Origin: Streptomycetaceae bacterium
GTDB lineage: Bacteria > Actinomycetota > Actinomycetes > Streptomycetales > Streptomycetaceae
DNA: 32,187 nucleotides
Reading direction: 5' to 3'
NCBI GenBank assembly: GCA_019243445.1
Contig: JAFAUH010000188.1
Coordinates: 1-32,187 of the forward strand
In this document: piece after piece, positions 1-7,513 of the stretch
Layout: each line of letters opens with the position of its first letter
Numbering within the stretch: the stretch's first letter is position 1
The notes under the pieces: generated by a model
The model's input: only the letters and a program-made list of their open reading frames with translations
Database searches by the model: none
Told to the model about the DNA's origin: nothing
Program-made: the position numbers and the translations under genes

Positions 1-37
1 CGGTTCGGCGAACGTGGTGCGTTGAGTGGGTGTAGCG

Positions 38-126
38 AGCGCGCGGTGGCGCGCGGAAATGCCTGTGACGCAGGCGTCCGGGCCTTTGGGGACAGGCGGC
101 GTGCGAGGCGTCCTCTGCACGCCGCC
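38..126. other. Cluster of three hairpin-forming inverted repeats
   Basis: Three inverted repeats follow one another here: CGCGC/GCGCG around positions 40-55, a 5-5-5 stem GCCTG/CAGGC at 61-75, and a perfect 10-bp stem (95-104 with 117-126, 12-base loop). They lie left of the tetR gene and beyond the operator at 148-184. If a gene off the left edge is read leftward from that operator, these stems would be in its 5' leader; otherwise they may be terminators. No T-run follows any of them on either strand, so I do not call them terminators. Confidence 0.4.
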
Positions 127-147
127 CGCCCGGACACCATCAATCTA

Positions 148-184
148 TGGCACGCGGTGCCATCAGTAAAGACACTGCGTGCCA
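148..184. promoter_or_regulatory. Duplicated TetR-type operator
   Basis: TGGCAC-GCG-GTGCCA at 148-162 is a perfect 6-3-6 palindrome. A second, weaker copy (170-184, AGACAC-TGC-GTGCCA) matches it at 10 of 15 positions. The centres are 22 bp apart, two helical turns, so two dimers would sit on the same DNA face. The site lies about 50 bp beyond the 3' end of the tetR gene, not before it. I infer that it controls a leftward gene outside the window, and that the neighbouring TetR is the candidate binder. On the minus strand TTTACT followed 17 bases later by TAGATT could be promoter elements overlapping the palindrome. Confidence 0.5.
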
Positions 185-235
185 AAAATTTTCTTTTCCT
201 GCTACTCGTGCAGATCGCAGGCAGGTTTGAAGGGG

Positions 236-1012
236 TTATCCCGCCAGAGGGTCATGGGTGCCGAGCGCCTTTTCGACCGCGCGCAGCACCTCGGCGGGGG
301 AAGTGTTCGTACGAGCCACCGCCACCACTACCTCGCTGCCGCGCGGCTCGGCCGGGGGCTGTGCCGGCTTGCTCCGGCCACGACCCACACCCATCCCCGT
401 CCCGAAAGTCTCCCTGATCACATCGAAGGCGTGCGCCAGCTGCGCCTCCACATCGCCCTTTCCGCCCGCTCGCAGCCAGCGCCGCAGCACATGGTTGTGA
501 GCGGCCACCACGGCGGACGCGGCCACCTCCGCGAGCAGCGGATCGTCATCGCCGACGCGGTGCTGCGACTCATCGAAGTGGCCCAGCAGATAGCGGGTGA
601 ACAGTCGGTCGTAGCGGGCCACCGAGGCGATCTCGTGCTCGCGCAGCGCCGGGACCTCGCGGGTGAGCTTGTAGCGTGCGACGGAGACTTCGGGGGATTC
701 GGCGTACATCCGCAATACTTCGGTAATGCCGCGGCAGACCACCTCCAGCGGATGTTCGTCCGGCCCCGCACTGTCAAGTACGGCCTGGACGCGGACGAGG
801 GTGTCGTCGTGGTCCGGGAAGATCGCCTCTTCCTTGGAGCGGAAGTGGCGGAAGAATGTGCGCCGGGCGACCCCGGCCGTCGCGGCGATCTCGTCAACCG
901 TGGTCGCTTCATACCCCTTTGTGGAGAAAAGGTGCATCGCGGCGGTGGACAGCTCTTGGCGCACTCGGTGCCGCTGAGCAGTGGTACGGGCGGTACTGCG
1001 CGGCTGGGACAT
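236..1012 (-). CDS. TetR/AcrR family transcriptional regulator
   Basis: 258 residues. The N-terminal 25-75 region is a TetR helix-turn-helix: AMHLFSTKGYEATTVDEIAA, then TAGVARRTFFRHFRSKEEAI, the classic recognition-helix pattern. The remainder is a helical ligand-binding domain that I cannot assign to a ligand. The ATG at 1012 is chosen because the longer open frame to 1219 runs through the upstream dehydrogenase gene out of frame and reads as low-complexity shadow; no good ribosome site precedes 1012 (only GGGAG about 20 bases upstream). The gene follows the 3-hydroxyacyl-CoA dehydrogenase by 46 bases on the same strand, so co-transcription is likely. A fatty-acyl-CoA-type ligand would fit this context, but that is inference. 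Confidence 0.85.
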   Translation of the reverse strand: MSQPRSTARTTAQRHRVRQELSTAAMHLFSTKGYEATTVDEIAATAGVARRTFFRHFRSKEEAIFPDHDDTLVRVQAVLDSAGPDEHPLEVVCRGITEVLRMYAESPEVSVARYKLTREVPALREHEIASVARYDRLFTRYLLGHFDESQHRVGDDDPLLAEVAASAVVAAHNHVLRRWLRAGGKGDVEAQLAHAFDVIRETFGTGMGVGRGRSKPAQPPAEPRGSEVVVAVARTNTSPAEVLRAVEKALGTHDPLAG

Positions 1013-1058
1013 GGGGGGAACGTACCGCACTCCCCTGGTGGACGTTCCCACGCGCTCG

Positions 1059-2924
1059 TCAGGCCCGGGCGTATTCGCGGAAGCCGCGGCCGGTCTTGCG
1101 ACCGAGACAGCCCGCGGAGACCAGGTGCTCCAGCAGCGGGGCGGGGGCGAGTCCGGGGTCGCGGAACTCGCGGTGCAGCACCTGCTCGATGGCGAGCGAG
1201 ACGTCGAGACCGACCACATCGAGGAGTTCGAACGGACCCATCGGATAGCCGCCGCCGAGCTTCATCGCCGTGTCGATGTCGTCCACGCTCGCGTAGTGCT
1301 CCTGCACCATCTTCACCGCGTTGTTCAGATAGGGGAACAGCAGCGCGTTGACGATGAAACCAGCCCGGTCACCGCAGTCCACCGGGTGCTTGCGCAACCT
1401 CTTGCATACCTCGTGCACGGTGGTGCGTACCTCGTCGGTGGTCAGCACCGTCCGGACCACCTCGACGAGCTTCATCGCCGGAGCCGGATTGAAGAAGTGC
1501 ATGCCGATGACGTCCTGCGGTCGCGAAGTGGCTGTGGCGATCTCGACCACCGGCAGCGAGGAGGTAGTCGTGGCCAGCACCGCGTCGGCCTTGCACACCT
1601 TGTCGAGCCTGGCGAACAGCTGCTGCTTCACCGGGAGTTCCTCGGCGATCGCCTCGACAGCGAGATCGACATCGGCGAAGTCGTCCAACGACCCCGACGG
1701 GGTGAGGCGGGCCAGCGCCGCGTCCCGGTCCTCGGCGGTCAGCCGCCCCTTGTCGACGGAGCGGGCAAGGGATCCCGCGATCCTGGAGACCGCGGAGGCG
1801 GCCTTCTCCAGCGAGCGGGCGGCCAACACGACCTCGTACCCGGCCTTGGCGAAGACCTCGGCGATGCCGCAGGCCATCGTGCCGGAGCCGGCAACACCGA
1901 CGCGCCGCACCGTGCGACCTGCGCCAGCCGTCGTGCCGACGGTGGAGGTCTCGCTCCGCTGCGCTTCGCCTTTGCTCTTCAATTCGTCCTCGGATGCAAA
2001 GTCATCCGGGACTTTCGTCCGGCTGCCGGGGGATTGGTAGGTGTAGAAACCGCGCCCGGACTTGCGGCCGGTCAGCCCGGCAGCGGCGAGGTGGTTCAGC
2101 AGCGGAGTGGGCGCGTGCAGCCGGTCGTGCGAGGCGGCATACATCGCTTCGAGCACCGTCTTGGCGGTGTCGATGCCGATCAGGTCGAGGAGCTCAAGCG
2201 GCCCCATCGGCAGACCACAGCCCAGCTTCATCGCCGCGTCGATGTCCTCGCGGGTCGCGTAGCGTGCCTCATACATCGCAGCGGCCTGGTTGAGGTAGCC
2301 GAACAGCAGCCCGTCCGCGAGGAATCCCGGCCGGTCGCCTACCGGGACGGCCTCCTTGCCGAGGCTGCGGACCAGGGCCGTGACGCGCTCGGTCGCCTCC
2401 GGCGAGGTGAGGACGGTGGAGACCACCTCGACGAGCTTCATCGCCTGTGCGGGAGCGAAGAAGTGCAGGCCGAGCACGCGCTCCGGATGGGCGGTGTCGG
2501 CGGCGAGCTGCGTCACCGACAGCGCGTTGGTCCCGGTGGTCAGGATCGCGCCAGGTTTGACGACGGCATCGAGCGCGGCGAAGACCTCGCGCTTGAGCTC
2601 GTAGTTCTCCGGCACGACCTCGATCACCAAATCGGCCTCGGCAGCCGCCTGCAGGTCGGCGAAGGTACAAAAGCGGGCGAGCGCGGCGTCGCGCTCGACT
2701 TCGGTGATCCTGCCGTGCTCGACAGCGCGGGTGGTGGAATGCTCGAGGGCGGCGACGGCCGCGGCGGCGGCGCGCTCGGCCGGCTCGATGCCAATGACGT
2801 GGTGACCGGCCCTGACCAGGACCTCGGCGATACCGGAACCCATCGTGCCGAGCCCGACGACGGCGACGGTCAAGAAGGGGGAAGCCGGGGAGGGGGAAGC
2901 GGGCGTAGCGGACGGACGGTCCAT
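1059..2924 (-). CDS. Tandem 3-hydroxyacyl-CoA (3-hydroxybutyryl-CoA) dehydrogenase, two fused modules
   Basis: 621 residues holding two complete 3HCDH modules in tandem, about twice the length of a single PaaH/Hbd-type enzyme. Module 1 has the Rossmann motif GLGTMGSG (24-31) and HFFAP (154-158); module 2 has GSGTMACG (346-353) and HFFNP (477-481). The family oxidises (S)-3-hydroxyacyl-CoA with NAD(P), or reduces acetoacetyl-CoA. Module 2 keeps the canonical residues (SSL 455-457, H477, N480, N526 in FIVN). Module 1 has A157 for Asn and D204 (FLAD) where FIVN is expected, so it may be weak or altered. The ATG at 2924 has GGAG seven bases upstream; the longer open frame to 3275 lacks similarity. 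The next gene on the strand is tetR. A role in butyryl/ethylmalonyl-CoA supply or beta-oxidation is inferred. Confidence 0.88.
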   Translation of the reverse strand: MDRPSATPASPSPASPFLTVAVVGLGTMGSGIAEVLVRAGHHVIGIEPAERAAAAAVAALEHSTTRAVEHGRITEVERDAALARFCTFADLQAAAEADLVIEVVPENYELKREVFAALDAVVKPGAILTTGTNALSVTQLAADTAHPERVLGLHFFAPAQAMKLVEVVSTVLTSPEATERVTALVRSLGKEAVPVGDRPGFLADGLLFGYLNQAAAMYEARYATREDIDAAMKLGCGLPMGPLELLDLIGIDTAKTVLEAMYAASHDRLHAPTPLLNHLAAAGLTGRKSGRGFYTYQSPGSRTKVPDDFASEDELKSKGEAQRSETSTVGTTAGAGRTVRRVGVAGSGTMACGIAEVFAKAGYEVVLAARSLEKAASAVSRIAGSLARSVDKGRLTAEDRDAALARLTPSGSLDDFADVDLAVEAIAEELPVKQQLFARLDKVCKADAVLATTTSSLPVVEIATATSRPQDVIGMHFFNPAPAMKLVEVVRTVLTTDEVRTTVHEVCKRLRKHPVDCGDRAGFIVNALLFPYLNNAVKMVQEHYASVDDIDTAMKLGGGYPMGPFELLDVVGLDVSLAIEQVLHREFRDPGLAPAPLLEHLVSAGCLGRKTGRGFREYARA

Positions 2925-3421
2925 CGCAAAACTCCAGAGGGCTGCCCCGCACGGGGGCTTGACGACATAAGGGGTGCACGGACACAGGAGTACCCGCGGA
3001 AGGAGTGGCGGGCCCTGTCCCGGAGCCTCGCCGCGATGCTGCCGAACCGACGTACTGCTATTGATGGTGCTTTTGGTGCCTTTGGTGCTGTGCCACGGCG
3101 GCTGCGTCACCAGGCCGCCGTGAGCGGTGAGCCCGTACGGCCACGGTCGGTGGCGTACGGCCTCGCGGTTCTGAGCGTAACTCTCCAGTAACCTGGGCGC
3201 CAGACTTCCGCCCATGTGATCTTTGTCTGGTACAGATGAGCATTCCGGGGATCCCGTCCCTGCGCCTCGGGGCACCTCATGAGACAGGGGCGACGAGCGT
3301 ACGCCCTTCGGTGTGCAGCCCCTGGATTCGATTGCCTCGCCCGTCAGTGGTTGGCTGTGTGCGGCGGCGCAGCAGACACATGAGCCGACTCACGTCGCAC
3401 AAGACATCCAAGGAGACAGAC
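2925..3421. promoter_or_regulatory. Divergent intergenic region between the dehydrogenase and the SRPBCC gene
   Basis: 497 bases with no supported gene; the open frames crossing it are read-through extensions of flanking genes. It must carry the promoters of two divergent genes. An imperfect 10-bp tandem repeat (three units with TGGTGC/TTGGTGC cores) occupies 3061-3090. A small palindrome TCTG-GTA-CAGA lies near 3227-3237. I cannot place the -35/-10 elements with confidence. Confidence 0.4.
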
Positions 3422-3865
3422 ATGGCGCAGGTCGAGGCCACCACGCAGCGCGTGGTCGCAGCCGCACCCGAGGCGGTTTTCGCGGCACTCGCCGACTACA
3501 GCAAGACCCGTCCTGAGCTGCTGCCCGAGCAGTTCAGCGAGTACGAGGTGCGGGAGGGCGGCACCGGGGCGGGCAGCGTCGTGCACTGGAAGCTGCAGGC
3601 GACGCAAAAGCGGGTGCGCGACTGCCTGATCGAGGCGAGCGAGCCTTCCCTCGGGCAGCTGGTCGAGCGGGACCGCAACTCCTCCATGGTCACGACGTGG
3701 ACCGTCACTCCCTCGGGTGAGGGAGGCGCCAAGGTGGTGGTGACAACCACCTGGCAGGGTGCGAGCGGCATCGGCGGTTTCTTTGAGAGGACTTTCGCCC
3801 CCAAGGGCCTCAACCGCATCCACGATGCCGAACTCGCCCGCCTCGCCGCCCATGTGGAGAGCTGA
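3422..3865 (+). CDS. SRPBCC (START/Bet v1-like) small-molecule-binding protein
   Basis: 147 residues with the SRPBCC/polyketide-cyclase-like pattern: VVAAAPEAVFAALADYSK near the N-terminus, central beta strands (GSVVHWKL, TTWTVTP, KVVVTTTW) and a C-terminal helix ending LNRIHDAELARLAAHV. Such proteins form a helix-grip cavity that binds hydrophobic ligands; many are stand-alone proteins of unknown role, some are cyclases or lipid carriers. The ATG at 3422 has AAGGAG seven bases upstream, which decides the start over the longer frame from 3236. It is a single-gene unit followed by a strong hairpin. Substrate unknown. Confidence 0.75.
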   Translation: MAQVEATTQRVVAAAPEAVFAALADYSKTRPELLPEQFSEYEVREGGTGAGSVVHWKLQATQKRVRDCLIEASEPSLGQLVERDRNSSMVTTWTVTPSGEGGAKVVVTTTWQGASGIGGFFERTFAPKGLNRIHDAELARLAAHVES

Positions 3866-3936
3866 CCACGTTCACCGGTTGGGGTGGATTTGATTGCCGC
3901 GTGCCTTTGAGGCCGCGGCTGACAACTACCCGACAC

Positions 3937-3980
3937 GCCACGGCCCCGGCTCCCGCGAGGGCGGGAGCCGGGGCCGTGGC
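3937..3980. terminator. Perfect 20-bp hairpin, bidirectional terminator
   Basis: The left arm 3937-3956 and right arm 3961-3980 are exact reverse complements, 20 bp with a GAGG loop. It sits between the 3' end of the rightward SRPBCC gene and the 3' end of the leftward oxygenase gene, the expected place for a bidirectional terminator. No T-run follows on either side, as is common in actinomycetes. Confidence 0.8.
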
Positions 3981-4030
3981 TTCAGCTCAGCCACGGTCCA
4001 ACGGAGTCCTTCAGGCCGAGAGGAGGTCGG

Positions 4031-4837
4031 TCAAATGACTTCGACACGCTGCAGATGACGCGATGTCGAGCCAGTGAACGCGTTGCGGCCATGGATGAGG
4101 GAGAAGTTGTCGGCGATGACGATGTCGCCCGGCTGCCAGGCATGGGCGTAGCAGTACTGGGGCCGGTGCACCAATTCGCTCATCATGGCGAGGAAGTCGT
4201 CGGTCTCCTCTTGTTGGTTCCCCTCCACAGTAACGAACACGGGGTTCTTGTAGACGGTGGGGTCCAGTGGCTCGGCGAAACGCAGGACGGGCACGCCAGT
4301 ACTCGGGTGCTGGCTGACCAGCTTTTCGGTGATCTGGCCTCCGTAGTGCGCCAACTTCTCCGTCTTATAGGTGAGACTGATGCCCTCCCACTGTCGGCGT
4401 AGGTCCTCGTCAGCATCCCGGTAGACAGCAGTAGTGTCACAGAAGACAGTCTCGCCGCCTGCGTCGAGGGCCGCGTCCAGGCACTGGAAGAAGAAGAATC
4501 GCGGATCGGCCTCGACGAAGGCGCCGTCCCAGTGGAAGGGTACGTCACCGCTGGCGAAGAGGTAGTTCTTGGGTTTGTCCTGGACAACCAGGTCCATCAC
4601 CGCGCCGACTTCCCATTCGAGTAACTCCCCCCAGAGCCGGCAGTAATCGGCGAATTCCTGCTTGCCGAGTATGGAAAAGCCGCGCAGCACCAAGACCCGC
4701 GACTCCTCGGTCCACCTCCTAAGCGTCTGGACCGGTATGTCGGTGATCCGGGTGCCTTCAGGCACCTGGAGGACACGGCCGAAGGGACGGAGCGGGGACT
4801 GGTCCATCATGATGCCGAGCGATGACGATCGGGGCAT
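4031..4837 (-). CDS. Fe(II)/2-oxoglutarate-dependent oxygenase, TauD/PvcB (IsnB)-like
   Basis: 268 residues of the TauD/TfdA clavaminate-synthase fold. The metal triad is visible: H102-W-D104 in VPFHWDGAF and distal H249 in LIHGRNAF, with R260 or R264 as the likely 2-oxoglutarate-binding arginine. GGETVFCDT (127-135) is the usual conserved loop. Next to an isonitrile synthase this is the expected PvcB/IsnB partner, which oxidises the isonitrile amino acid (decarboxylative desaturation to a vinyl isonitrile, or ring formation, in known systems). The ATG at 4837 has AAGGA six bases upstream and overlaps the synthase gene by 31 bp; the alternative ATG at 4810 would overlap its stop as ATGA but has no ribosome site. 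L72 is a TTA codon (4624-4622). Confidence 0.85.
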   Translation of the reverse strand: MPRSSSLGIMMDQSPLRPFGRVLQVPEGTRITDIPVQTLRRWTEESRVLVLRGFSILGKQEFADYCRLWGELLEWEVGAVMDLVVQDKPKNYLFASGDVPFHWDGAFVEADPRFFFFQCLDAALDAGGETVFCDTTAVYRDADEDLRRQWEGISLTYKTEKLAHYGGQITEKLVSQHPSTGVPVLRFAEPLDPTVYKNPVFVTVEGNQQEETDDFLAMMSELVHRPQYCYAHAWQPGDIVIADNFSLIHGRNAFTGSTSRHLQRVEVI

Positions 4838-5946
4838 GTGTGGTCCTTTTCCAAGGGGTTTATGGTGAGGTGCGGAGCCACGAAGTGACTGGGGCGTCCG
4901 TTGCGCCAGACGATGGAGGCACCCACTTCCTCGGCGACCCAGCGCTTGGTCAGGTGCAGCTTGTTGCCGTCGTCAAGCACGGCACTGTGCCACGGAGTCA
5001 GCCAGCTGTCCTTGGTAGGCATGAGCTGTAGGCCTAACTTCTCGGAGTGCGGCGGCTGCGGGTGTATCGACAGCCTTACCGCTTCCGGAAACGTTTCTGC
5101 AATCACTCTGCTCCAGGCGTCACTTCGACGCATTACCTGGTAGGTGGTGGCCTTCGAGTTGTTCCTCAGCTTCGTCTTGGACACTCCTTCATTCTCGCCG
5201 TTGGCCAGCGTGTCCTCGTACACGAAGCGGTGGATTCCGTTGAACATCGAACGGGTGGCGTTGTCGGTGCGAACGCTGTTCCTCATTTCCTCGAGATTCA
5301 CGGCGTAGTCGCGTTCGAGAATCTCTCGCAGCCTCGGGTAATAGTTGCAGCCGAATGCGTCATCCAGCCCGAAAATATCGAGCGATTCCAAGTTCGCTGT
5401 CTTGATGATTTCCGCCAGGCCTTGGCGGTAAGCGGTCGCCGCACTGTCGGTCACCCCAACCACATCACCGAAGACGTGTCCGTCGGAGCATATCGTCACA
5501 CGGGCACCTGGTGAATAGAAATGACTCACGTGGTCGCATATCGACTGCAGGAAGCGCAATGATTCCAGTTCGCCGAGATCCGGTAGAGCGCCCAGTACTT
5601 TTTTCCTGTTGGGTGATTTCGCCGGAAAAGCCGGGATGGCGAAGAGTATTGTTTCGCGGTTCCGGATGAATCGTTCGATCTTTGAGTGTCGTGCCTCGAA
5701 ACACGTCGTGCAGGGATCGAGCAAGGTGCAGGGAACGCGCGACTTTTCTTCGTCCGTGGGCCCCGGTCGATCCACTCGTTGGTGACGGTGGAGCAGTTGG
5801 AAAATCAGGCGAGAGACCCGAGAAATGGAAAGTGATGTACTTTTCGCGTGCAAGCTCGACATATCCCTCATATCTGGTAAAGTAGATGTCCCCATCCTTC
5901 TTCGGCCGGCTTGTTGCCTCCTCATTGACTCATCGACTAGGCGCAC
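4807..5946 (-). CDS. Isonitrile (isocyanide) synthase, PvcA/IsnA/DIT1 family
   Basis: 379 residues, a little longer than usual for PvcA because of an extra 40 or so N-terminal residues. Family hallmarks: AFPAKSPNRKKVLG (106-119), CSDGHVFGD (153-161), RLSIHPQP (291-298) and WHSAVL (319-324). Known members convert the alpha-amino group of L-tyrosine or L-tryptophan to an isonitrile using ribulose-5-phosphate as carbon donor; which amino acid is used here cannot be read from sequence. The GTG at 5946 is chosen because AAGGGGAG lies nine bases upstream; ATGs at 5925 and 5895 are alternatives. A Cys group (C73, C79, C82) precedes the core. Codons 23 and 304 are TTA (5880-5878, 5037-5035). First gene of a two-gene operon with the oxygenase; G+C is visibly lower than in neighbouring genes. 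Confidence 0.88.
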   Translation of the reverse strand: MRLVDESMRRQQAGRRRMGTSTLPDMRDMSSLHAKSTSLSISRVSRLIFQLLHRHQRVDRPGPTDEEKSRVPCTLLDPCTTCFEARHSKIERFIRNRETILFAIPAFPAKSPNRKKVLGALPDLGELESLRFLQSICDHVSHFYSPGARVTICSDGHVFGDVVGVTDSAATAYRQGLAEIIKTANLESLDIFGLDDAFGCNYYPRLREILERDYAVNLEEMRNSVRTDNATRSMFNGIHRFVYEDTLANGENEGVSKTKLRNNSKATTYQVMRRSDAWSRVIAETFPEAVRLSIHPQPPHSEKLGLQLMPTKDSWLTPWHSAVLDDGNKLHLTKRWVAEEVGASIVWRNGRPSHFVAPHLTINPLEKDHTCPDRHRSAS

Positions 5947-6075
5947 TGTTGACTACTCCCCTTCTGGCTCGTTAACCGTGAGTCGACGCGGAAGGCTGCG
6001 GGGATCGCTCCGACTCGTCTGCGCAGCTGAGGCATGGAGCGCACTCGGAGAGTAGTGCGAGTGTCTCGTGCATCC

Positions 6076-6105
6076 ATTACAGAACGCCCCGTGTCGGGCC
6101 CGCAA
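6076..6105 (-). promoter_or_regulatory. Candidate promoter of the isonitrile synthase operon
   Basis: On the minus strand TTGCGG (6105-6100) and TGTAAT (6081-6076) are separated by 18 bases, a fair match to a housekeeping-type promoter. The leader to the GTG at 5946 would be about 120 bases. Pattern match only. Confidence 0.35.
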
Positions 6106-6144
6106 GAAACGTTTTAGGACAGCTTGTGAGCCGCGGCGAAGGTA

Positions 6145-6173
6145 TTGCGAAGCCGGAATGTCCGGTAAATGAT
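6145..6173 (+). promoter_or_regulatory. Candidate promoter with palindromic spacer for the prenyltransferase operon
   Basis: TTGCGA (6145-6150) and AATGAT (6168-6173) are 17 bases apart. The spacer contains the perfect 5-3-5 palindrome CCGGA-ATG-TCCGG (6153-6165), where a repressor would block polymerase. The leader to the small ORF at 6444 would be about 260 bases. Speculative. Confidence 0.3.
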
Positions 6174-6443
6174 CGTTTGGCCTCCGGAGAACCAAGCCGC
6201 CCCCGAGCGATGGGTCGCACAGATCTGTGGAACGGGGCGGACGCGGGTTATGGGGGCCGCCAGGTTTTGAATTCTGTCCGAGATTGGCAGTGGCAGTCAT
6301 GCCAGGTGGTACTGTGCTTCGGCGGCGAGAAGTGAAGCCGTTTTTGGTTTAGGGTACTTGCTGACGATCTGCAAGAGCTTTGGTTTTCCCGGGCACAACT
6401 TTTCTGCTGTTGTCGCCCGTTCTCGAAGCCGAGGAGGGAACTG

Positions 6444-6539
6444 ATGGGCACTGCTGCAAGGCCGGACTGCGGTTCGATGGAATTCTTATCCCTGCTCCCA
6501 TTATCATACGGCGCGCGAACCGGGCGGTGTGAGCAATGA
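6444..6539 (+). CDS. 31-residue leader ORF coupled to the prenyltransferase gene
   Basis: A small ORF with its own strong ribosome site: GAGGAGGG at 6431-6438, five bases before the ATG. It ends with a TGA at 6537-6539 that overlaps the ATG of the prenyltransferase gene (6536) as ATGA. The peptide starts MGTAARPDCG, has a short hydrophobic stretch (FLSLLPLSYG) and no recognisable domain. Codons 15 and 20 are TTA (6486-6488, 6501-6503). The prenyltransferase has no convincing ribosome site of its own and an in-frame stop at 6530-6532 just upstream, so translational coupling through this ORF would explain how it is translated. It may be a true small protein or only a leader whose TTA codons gate the operon. 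Confidence 0.55.
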   Translation: MGTAARPDCGSMEFLSLLPLSYGARTGRCEQ

Positions 6540-7468
6540 CGAAACCTTCGAAGCGGCAGTTCATCCACGATTCCCTCACCATCCGCCGTCCAGAATTCAT
6601 GGTCGCGGAAATTCCTATCGTTATGATCCCGGCGCTGTTGATGGCATCCAACCCATCCCATCTCGTCAGGTGGCAGTTCGCTGCCGCCTTCGCACTCATC
6701 TATCTGACGGCCAATTTTGGCGACATGATCAATTGTCTGGCTGATCGCGACCTTGACGCCGTCTACAAGACCCGGTTATCCAGCGCCGTTTACCGCCTCG
6801 GTGTCGGCAATGTGCGATGGCAGCTGAGGATCACGTGTGCCGCGGTGATTGCCCTTTCACTTCTTTTGGCGGTCGGCACCCGGCACTGGGACCTGATTCC
6901 GCTCGTTGGGGTTGAACTCCTGTGGGTGGCCCAGTACTCGGTGCCTCCGCTGCACTTCAAGAGGCGTGGTCTGTGGCAGATGGTGACTCTGTGCGCGATC
7001 ATTTTTGCGCTGCCCATGACGATCGTGGCACGGACGCTTCCGGGCTATCCGTCTTGGGAACTCCTGCTGTTCTTCGTGGGGTTCGGCACCATGCAGGAGG
7101 GCATCATCCTGGTCAACACGGCGGAGGATATACCCGAGGATCAGCAGGCCGGTCTCCACACATCCGCACTCGTCCTGGGACTGTCCCGCTCGGTGGCGGT
7201 CGGTATCGCTATGGTCGCCATCGGCGGAGCAGCCTGCGCGGCCTGCCTGACAGCCATCGGCAACCCCTCGTGGGGGCTTGCTGTTTTCATGCTCAGCTTG
7301 TTGTGGGTGCTCTGGGAAATGGTCTCGATCTGGCTCCGGGTACGGCGCCAGCCGCTGACGGCAGGAATGGCCATCCTGCGGCCACGAGCTCGCAGGATGC
7401 CGTTGTGGATCACGGCGACCGGATTGAGCGTTTTGCTGACGGCCGGGTTCGTGGTCAGTCACCGCTGA
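6536..7468 (+). CDS. UbiA-superfamily membrane prenyltransferase
   Basis: 310 residues, nearly all hydrophobic helices (about 8-9 membrane segments). The two metal/prenyl-diphosphate motifs are present: N66-C-L-A-D70-R-D-L-D74, matching NDxxDxxxD with Cys for the second residue, and N194-T-A-E-D198-I-P-E-D202. YSVPPLHFKRRG (134-145) is the usual family signature. UbiA enzymes transfer isoprenyl chains to aromatic acceptors in the membrane; some bacterial members act as terpene cyclases. Here the acceptor may be the isonitrile product of the divergent operon; that is inference. The exporter gene follows by 45 bases. L81 is a TTA codon (6776-6778). The start is fixed by an in-frame stop six bases upstream. 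Confidence 0.85.
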   Translation: MTKPSKRQFIHDSLTIRRPEFMVAEIPIVMIPALLMASNPSHLVRWQFAAAFALIYLTANFGDMINCLADRDLDAVYKTRLSSAVYRLGVGNVRWQLRITCAAVIALSLLLAVGTRHWDLIPLVGVELLWVAQYSVPPLHFKRRGLWQMVTLCAIIFALPMTIVARTLPGYPSWELLLFFVGFGTMQEGIILVNTAEDIPEDQQAGLHTSALVLGLSRSVAVGIAMVAIGGAACAACLTAIGNPSWGLAVFMLSLLWVLWEMVSIWLRVRRQPLTAGMAILRPRARRMPLWITATGLSVLLTAGFVVSHR

Positions 7469-7513
7469 CCGCCTGCCTCCACATAGCGCCAGATTCTCTC
7501 CCAAGGAGGCACG

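Larger units (their letters stand above)
5947..6443. promoter_or_regulatory. Divergent control region of the isonitrile locus
   Basis: About 500 bases separate the leftward synthase/oxygenase operon from the rightward leader ORF, prenyltransferase and exporter. It is the lowest-G+C intergenic part of the window and has no supported gene apart from the leader ORF that follows. It contains the promoter candidates listed separately and the palindrome CCGGA-ATG-TCCGG at 6153-6165. Confidence 0.5.

Noticed and set aside
981-3191. 736-residue open frame on the plus strand
   Set aside because: It is the antisense shadow of the 3-hydroxyacyl-CoA dehydrogenase; composition is Arg/Gly/His-rich with no domain.
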